From a virus: 36,751 nt of DNA. Positions 32,401 to 36,751 of the stretch are shown here, in pieces. The stretch lies in the IMG/VR virus record IMGVR_UViG_3300042351_000244, positions 1 through 36,751 of that record. One strand, written 5' to 3'. The position numbers and the translations under genes were made by a program. Each line of letters begins with the position of its first letter. The stretch's first letter is position 1. The notes beneath the pieces were generated by a model, which saw nothing but the letters and a program-made list of their open reading frames with translations, searched no databases and had not been told where the DNA came from.

Positions 32401-35400
32401 TTGAACCAGATGTGCCAGAAGTTCCTGATGTACCAGAAGTTCCCGATGTGCCAGCAGTTCCTGCCGAACCTGTACTACCATTACTTCCACTTGTACCAGA
32501 AGTTCCTGATGTGCCACTTGTTCCTGATGTTCCACTACTTCCAGAAGTTCCTGATGTGCCAGAACTTCCCGATGTTCCTGATGTGCCAGAACTTCCCGAT
32601 GTGCCAGAAGTTCCTGATGTACCTCTAGTTCCAGAAGTTCCCGATGTGCCAGATGACCCAGAAGTTCCTGATGTACCGCTTGTACCATCCACTCCACTCG
32701 TACCAGAAGTTCCTGATGTACCACTCGTACCGCTTGTGCCAGAAGTTCCTGATGTACCGCTTGTGCCGCTTGTACCAGAAGTTCCTGATGTGCCAGAAGT
32801 TCCTGAAGAACCTTCACTACCAGAGGTTCCCGATGTTCCACTACTTCCGCTTGTACCAGATGAACCTTCACTACCAGAAGTTCCTGATGTACCAGACGTA
32901 CCAGAACTTCCACTCTCTCCGCTTGTACCAGAAGTTCCTGATGTACCTGATGTGCCATCCGTACCACTTACTCCAGAAGTTCCTGAAGTACCAGAAGAAC
33001 CAACTGCAGCTGCTATATTTCTATATGCTAATTTTTTTGATATAGTATCCCATATTACTACTTGCTCATAAGATGCGGATGGTAAATTTCCTAACAATAC
33101 ACTACCACTAACTCCCAAACTTCCACTAACAGTTAAGTTTGCGTTAATACTACTATCTTTGTTTACCTGTAAGAATGATGCTGTATTTACTCCTTCCGCA
33201 TTTAGAGCGTAAAGAGCGTATGATGCGGTAAATGCTAATGAAGCAGTACCAACCAACATCGAAGAAGTTTGTGAACTAAGTAAATCACCAGTACCAGTAC
33301 CACCAGTACCACCGCCACCTAATATTCTTACTAATACACCATCTGAACCAGACGATATTACATCAACACCAGAACCAGTAAAATGAATTTTTCCTACTTG
33401 TGCTTTTACTAATGAACTCGTTTGGTATATAAATAATTCAGTACCACCACCTACACCTGCGTTTAATGCGTAAGATGCGGTTAATGCGTAAGAAGAACTT
33501 ACTGCACTAAATACAGCCATTGATGATGTTTGTGAATTTCTTACAAAATTTTCTAAATCACCCAATGCTGCCAATGCCCCACTATCAAATCCAACAATAC
33601 TTTCAGCTATACCAGCTCTAATTGCGTATGATGATGATAAAACATTACCAACTACTCTATCACCAGTTATTGTTCCATTGATTAATGAACCACCACTACC
33701 AATTACAACATGCCCACTAGTCAATCCACTAAATACAATTTGAATAGTATCATCATCAATTGATTTTATTGTGCCAGGTAAAATTTGGTCTTCCGAACCA
33801 GTAGCATAAACCTGAACCATTGGGTATCTGATTCCTAAATTATGTACAATAGTTAAATTACTTACATTATTAAATGATACAGTTTCAGTTAATGAAGTTT
33901 CAGGTTGTGGAATAAAATATCCTCTATTCTCATCAAATCTTAAAATATCATACTGCGCCGATGCAGTTGGTCCTACTCCTTGGAAATTATATGTACCTAA
34001 GAATGAACCACTTACTAATGGAGCAAATACTCTATTTGAAGCAGTAATATCAGTTGCAGTTAAATCATTACCAACATAAAGATTACCCCAAATTGATGAA
34101 GATGTATTTACTACAAATCCTTTATCAGGAGAAATTGATGCGGTATATGAACCACTCTTTAATATAAATGTTTCAAATGATAAGTTAGCAATATTGATGT
34201 TAGTTAATCCACTACCATCTCCAATGAAAGCAGAACCAGAAGAAAGTATAACGTTTCCACCAGTAACAAATAATCCACCACTAACACTTAAATTACCAGA
34301 CACAAATGTCCTAGTACCAATTTCCAAACCTTTGTTTGGAGATATTACCGCCTGAACTGAACCTGATATAATTCTATCTAATTTAAGGTCTTGTAATGCG
34401 TTTGCAGGAATGTTAAATAATCCACCACCATCACCTATATAAAGTGCTGCAGTTATTGGTACGTTTACATCTAATTTTTCTGGGTCAATAATAGCAACAC
34501 CAGAACCAGAATTAATTTTAAATAATTCAAGTCCTTCAATTGATTCCGGTGGGATATTAAATAATCCACTACCATCACCATAGTAAACAGATGCGGTAAT
34601 TGAACCACTAATTGCTACTGATGATGTAAATTGAGATTTATATGAACCAGAAGATGGTGCTGTAATTACTTGGAATAGTTCACCACTTGCCACCGATGCA
34701 GTTGCTGAACCACTTGCTATCAATGGTGCGGCTGATGCTTGTACGTTTGTTATAAATCTACCATCACCAAAAAGAAATCCTCTTGCTGTTAAATCATCTG
34801 CTCTTAATGAACCACTAACATCAATTGAACCAGTAAATCTAGAACCAATAGCCGAACCAGTTACAGCAGTTGTTACTATAAATGTATCTCCACTTTGAAC
34901 GGATGCCGTTGCAGAACCACTACCAATGAATGGTGCAGCTGCTGCTTGTACGTTTGTAATATATCTACCATCACCAACAAAGAATTGAGATTGTACGCTA
35001 CCACTAACATCCACACTACCCGTTATACGAGTACCAATTTGATAATCAAGCCCAGAACCAGTTGCTCCAGTAGTTACTATAAATGTATCACCACTTGTTA
35101 CAGAAGCTGTTGCAGAACCACTTGCTATTAATGGAGATGCTGCCGCTTGTACATTTGTTATAAATCTACCATCACCAATAAAAAATCCATCATTTGATAA
35201 TCGTACACTTCCACTTACTGAAATACTTCCACTAAATTGTGAACCACTATCTTGCGATTGAACTCTAAATCCAAAATTAGGAGATACTGATGCAGTTACC
35301 GAACCGGATTTAATTTCCGTTGATACTAATGCATCTTCCGTTAATGCTGAACGAGGAATGTTTCTAAGATATGTTCCATCCGCAAATATAAATGATGATG

Positions 35401-36751
35401 AATTTATAAATAGTCCTCCACTGTTTTCGTTTATAAACAAACTACCACTTACATCAACCGAACCAGTAAATTTAGAAGCGATTTGAGTTTTATATATAAA
35501 ATCTGGGTTACCATCTAATACATTTATAACTCCCGCCATTGATGAATGGAATTCACAATTATAATATAATGTATTTGGTGCACTTCCAGAAACTAAAAAT
35601 CTTATTTGTCCATTATCTTCACCATTATTTGTAACCCAACTATTATAAAAATTACTATTACCAATGCCAGGTGTTTGATTAATCCAAAATGGATGCCCAC
35701 TTGCATTTACATTAAAAACATATTCATAATTTCTATGTAATGTAAGTGTAGGATTTGAACCACTTATTAACCTATTACTTATATTATAATTGCCACTTCC
35801 ATCATTAGTTACAATGAATACATTATCAAATTCCAAAGAAGATGTAAATGGAGTTTTAACTACGAATCCAAAATCAGGTGAAACCGATGCAGTTACAGAA
35901 CCAGATTTAATTTCTGCTGAAACCAATGCATCTTCCGTTAATGCTGCTCTAGGAATATTTCTTAAAAAAGTACCTTGTGCGTATATGAATGATGATGAAT
36001 CAATTCTAATACTTCCACTAAAGTCAGAACCACTTTCAAATGATGCTACTCTAAATCCAAAATTAGGAGATACAGATGCAGTTACACTACCACTAGCAAT
36101 TCTAACAGTATCCCCAGATATTGCAGATTGTGGAATATCAAATAATCCTTTACCGCTACCACTAAACATTGAAGCGGTAATATTTCCATCAACTTTAGTT
36201 TCTCCAATTAATGTTATTTCAGCTGGAACATATAATGCATCTACTACATTGATAGTACCTGCCATTGATGAGTGTAATTGGCAATTATAATATAATGTAT
36301 TTGGTGCACTACCAGAAACTAAAAATGTTATAACACCAACATCATCTCCATTATTAGTTATCCAAGAATCGTATGCATTATTAGTACCAATGCCACTTAC
36401 CGATTTAATCCAAAATGGATGGCCTGATGCATTAACATTAAATACATATTCTACATTTCTAACTAAAGTTAAAGTTGGGTTTGAACCACTTACTAATCCG
36501 TTACTAATATTATATAAACCAGAACCATCATTAGTTACCGTAAATACAGTATCTATATCATAGTGTGGTATTTCTCTTGCCGATGATGATACAATAAAAC
36601 TTCCACTAATTGTAGAGAATGTATTTACTCTAAGACCATAATCTGGCGAAATCGATGCCGTTGCCGAACCACTTGCAATTCTATTAATTTTAAATGATAA
36701 TGCTGATTCAGGAATATCACTTAATCCACCACCACTACCACTAAAGAACGA
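29402..36751 (-). CDS. First giant collagen-like (Gly-Thr-Ser) tail fibre with two cupredoxin-like domains (partial, N-terminus outside window)
   Basis: The frame is open from the right edge to a stop at 29404-29402, at least 2449 residues. The ATG at 36265 is internal, because the same frame and the same domain type continue upstream of it. From the visible N-terminal side: ~10 copies of an SGSxTASxSPxxGF module mixed with [10 protein letters not shown] and GDGRFITNV elements (36700-34100), and two ~100-residue domains with His...Cys-x2-His-x2-Met. Then a module with [11 protein letters not shown] repeats (~33200-33600), a ~1040-residue Gly-Thr-Ser tract (33000-29880) carrying 12 DGT(F/Y)FGSS interruptions, and a ~155-residue beta tip ending ...[11 protein letters not shown]. 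No S74 chaperone is present, so folding must depend on another protein, perhaps the downstream chaperone-like gene. It is one of the main host-contact proteins. Confidence 0.9.
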   Translation of the reverse strand, partial: SFFSGSGGGLSDIPESALSFKINRIASGSATASISPDYGLRVNTFSTISGSFIVSSSAREIPHYDIDTVFTVTNDGSGLYNISNGLVSGSNPTLTLVRNVEYVFNVNASGHPFWIKSVSGIGTNNAYDSWITNNGDDVGVITFLVSGSAPNTLYYNCQLHSSMAGTINVVDALYVPAEITLIGETKVDGNITASMFSGSGKGLFDIPQSAISGDTVRIASGSVTASVSPNFGFRVASFESGSDFSGSIRIDSSSFIYAQGTFLRNIPRAALTEDALVSAEIKSGSVTASVSPDFGFVVKTPFTSSLEFDNVFIVTNDGSGNYNISNRLISGSNPTLTLHRNYEYVFNVNASGHPFWINQTPGIGNSNFYNSWVTNNGEDNGQIRFLVSGSAPNTLYYNCEFHSSMAGVINVLDGNPDFIYKTQIASKFTGSVDVSGSLFINENSGGLFINSSSFIFADGTYLRNIPRSALTEDALVSTEIKSGSVTASVSPNFGFRVQSQDSGSQFSGSISVSGSVRLSNDGFFIGDGRFITNVQAAASPLIASGSATASVTSGDTFIVTTGATGSGLDYQIGTRITGSVDVSGSVQSQFFVGDGRYITNVQAAAAPFIGSGSATASVQSGDTFIVTTAVTGSAIGSRFTGSIDVSGSLRADDLTARGFLFGDGRFITNVQASAAPLIASGSATASVASGELFQVITAPSSGSYKSQFTSSVAISGSITASVYYGDGSGLFNIPPESIEGLELFKINSGSGVAIIDPEKLDVNVPITAALYIGDGGGLFNIPANALQDLKLDRIISGSVQAVISPNKGLEIGTRTFVSGNLSVSGGLFVTGGNVILSSGSAFIGDGSGLTNINIANLSFETFILKSGSYTASISPDKGFVVNTSSSIWGNLYVGNDLTATDITASNRVFAPLVSGSFLGTYNFQGVGPTASAQYDILRFDENRGYFIPQPETSLTETVSFNNVSNLTIVHNLGIRYPMVQVYATGSEDQILPGTIKSIDDDTIQIVFSGLTSGHVVIGSGGSLINGTITGDRVVGNVLSSSYAIRAGIAESIVGFDSGALAALGDLENFVRNSQTSSMAVFSAVSSSYALTASYALNAGVGGGTELFIYQTSSLVKAQVGKIHFTGSGVDVISSGSDGVLVRILGGGGTGGTGTGDLLSSQTSSMLVGTASLAFTASYALYALNAEGVNTASFLQVNKDSSINANLTVSGSLGVSGSVLLGNLPSASYEQVVIWDTISKKLAYRNIAAAVGSSGTSGTSGVSGTDGTSGTSGTSGTSGESGSSGTSGTSGTSGSEGSSGTSGSSGTSGTSGSEGSSGTSGTSGTSGTSGTSGTSGTSGTSGTSGTSGTSGTSGVDGTSGTSGTSGSSGTSGTSGTRGTSGTSGTSGSSGTSGTSGSSGTSGTSGSSGTSGTSGTSGTSGTSGSNGSTGSAGTAGTSGTSGTSGTSGTSGSNGSSGTSGTSGTSGSSGTAGTSGTAGESGSAGTSGTSGTSGSSGTSGTSGSTGSSGTSGTSGSDGEAGSSGTSGSSGTSGTSGSTGSSGTSGSSGTSGTSGTSGSDGTSGSSGTSGTSGTSGTSGTSGTSGSEGSSGTSGTSGTSGSSGTSGTSGTSGTSGTSGTEGTSGSSGTSGSSGTSGTSGTNGSEGTSGTSGTSGTSGTSGLDGTSGTSGTSGTSGISGSDGTSGTSGTSGTSGSDGTSGTSGTSGTNGSAGTSGTNGSEGTSGTSGIDGTSGTSGSDGTSGTSGSNGTSGTSGTSGTNGSEGTSGTSGTSGSDGTSGTSGSDGTSGTSGVSGTSGTSGTSGLDGTYFGSSGTSGESGSSGTSGTSGVNGSDGTSGIDGTSGTSGQDGTFFGSSGTSGASGSSGTSGTSGTSGINGSDGTSGTSGTSGLDGTFFGSSGTSGASGSSGTSGENGTNGTSGISGTDGTSGTSGLDGTFFGSSGTSGESGTSGTSGTSGTSGTSGTSGTSGQDGTFFGSSGTSGTSGTSGENGTSGTSGISGTDGTSGTSGLDGTMFGSSGTSGISGTSGTSGESGTSGTSGTSGTSGLDGTFFGSSGTSGTSGTSGTSGENGTNGTSGTSGTSGTSGFDGTFFGSSGTSGTSGTSGTSGVSGSSGTSGTSGTSGFDGTFFGSSGTSGTSGTSGTSGVSGSSGTSGTSGTSGLDGTLFGSSGTSGTSGTSGTSGISGSNGTSGTSGTSGFDGTFFGSSGTSGTSGSAGTSGLTSTSGTSGTSGTSGLDGTFFGSSGTSGANGSTGAAGSSGTSGTNAPGFTSGTSGISGSSGTSAVGFSSGTSGTSGLQITGTTNNAVLTYIDSPIGVQAEPNLTFDGTTISLTGNIGASGYISSTNYIASTTFRETYSDLSTGGSVTLDLSTANNFRRQFNGTSTITFTNPPASNAFGFTLVVVNAGAYSITWPASIDWAGGSAPILTSSGVDVLVFYTFNGGTTYYGFVAGKNLS
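29880..33000 (-). repeat. Gly-Thr-Ser triplet tract of the first giant fibre
   Basis: About 1040 residues of Gly-X-Y triplets, chiefly GTS and GSS with GSE, GSD, GSN, GID and GES units, almost without proline. In the 3' third, 12 copies of G(L/F/Q)DGT(F/Y/M/L)FGSSG break the triplet frame by one residue about every 35-45 residues. Confidence 0.92.
35512..35834 (-). other. Cupredoxin-like domain, copy B (first giant fibre)
   Basis: The domain runs from [11 protein letters not shown] to AGVINVLD. Candidate type 1 copper ligands are His (codon 35695-35693, in SGHPFWI), Cys (35557-35555), His (35548-35546) and Met (35539-35537), read as H-x45-C-x2-H-x2-M in the NCEFHSSM loop. Confidence 0.6.
36240..36556 (-). 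other. Cupredoxin-like domain, copy A (first giant fibre)
   Basis: The domain runs from [12 protein letters not shown] to AGTINVVD. Candidate ligands are His (36421-36419), Cys (36283-36281), His (36274-36272) and Met (36265-36263, NCQLHSSM), with the same H-to-C distance (46 residues) as copy B. The Met codon is the ATG that could be mistaken for a gene start. Confidence 0.6.

Larger units (their letters stand above)
34100..36700 (-). repeat. SGSxTASxSPxxGF head-module repeats of the first giant fibre
   Basis: About ten copies of a short beta motif ([56 protein letters not shown] and others) alternate with DGSGLFNIP or [10 protein letters not shown] elements. One related copy (SGSVTAQISPNQGV) is in the second fibre, so the heads are paralogous. 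Confidence 0.82.

Noticed and set aside
25160-33000. CRISPR array suggested by short repeated DNA units
   Set aside because: The repetition is a protein-level triplet periodicity with mixed synonymous codons, and there are no fixed repeats with unique spacers.
30231-33071. 946-codon plus-strand open frame of the same Pro-Glu-Val type
   Set aside because: Antisense image of the first fibre's Gly-Thr-Ser tract, as above.
36263-36265. ATG at 36265 as the start of the first giant fibre
   Set aside because: The frame stays open to the window edge and encodes the rest of a cupredoxin-like domain whose Met ligand is this ATG.
1-36751. Insertion sequences, integrase or attachment sites
   Set aside because: I found no transposase or recombinase motifs, no terminal inverted repeats, and no tRNA with a flanking direct repeat. 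The tmRNA could be an attachment site in other phages, but no duplicated 3' end is visible here.

Overview
The window is the tail-morphogenesis part of a large contractile-tailed phage (T4-superfamily tail) that probably infects a Bacteroidota host. Every gene I accept is on the minus strand, so transcription runs from position 36751 towards 1. The host call is an inference. It rests on an AT-rich genome with few Shine-Dalgarno sites, an exported nuclease whose signal peptide ends in the Bacteroidota-like LVSFGQ, a TATCTTTG promoter-like box, and a tmRNA tag whose length and ends match Bacteroidota tags.

In order of transcription: (i) 36751-27362, host-contact genes. These are a giant Gly-Thr-Ser fibre that enters from outside the window (at least 2449 aa, with two plastocyanin/amicyanin-like domains near its visible N-terminal side), a PKD plus BspA-type leucine-rich protein, a tail-assembly-chaperone-like protein and two small structural proteins. 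(ii) 27350-19245, a second giant fibre (2548 aa) ending in an S74 self-cleaving chaperone, then a small conserved protein. (iii) 19100-6460, the tail proper: sheath, tube, a gp26-like protein with an overlapping +1-frame ORF (probable programmed frameshift), a 70-aa protein, tape measure, a gp48-like baseplate protein, a gp53-like LysM protein, a baseplate hub candidate and a 122-aa protein. (iv) 6426-6041, a phage-encoded tmRNA with tag GAYDYAVAA and its own terminator. (v) 5985-1, a short divergent family A DNA polymerase, an exported DNA/RNA non-specific endonuclease, and a protein of more than 1352 aa with a TIKI/TraB-like twin GX2H region and a ParB-like DGHHR motif. This last protein runs off the left edge.

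A recurring octamer, TATTTATA in the direction of transcription, lies upstream of seven coding units and of the tmRNA, where it sits 6 nt before the predicted mature 5' end. It is present in every upstream gap of 33 nt or more except the one before the polymerase, so it is a good candidate for the phage's late promoter. Four intrinsic terminators separate tail transcription units.

All family names come from reading motifs by eye, with no database search. The most notable points are the tmRNA, the TATTTATA promoter set, the copper-site-like domains in a tail fibre, the frameshift candidate, and the giant TIKI-like/ParB-like protein.
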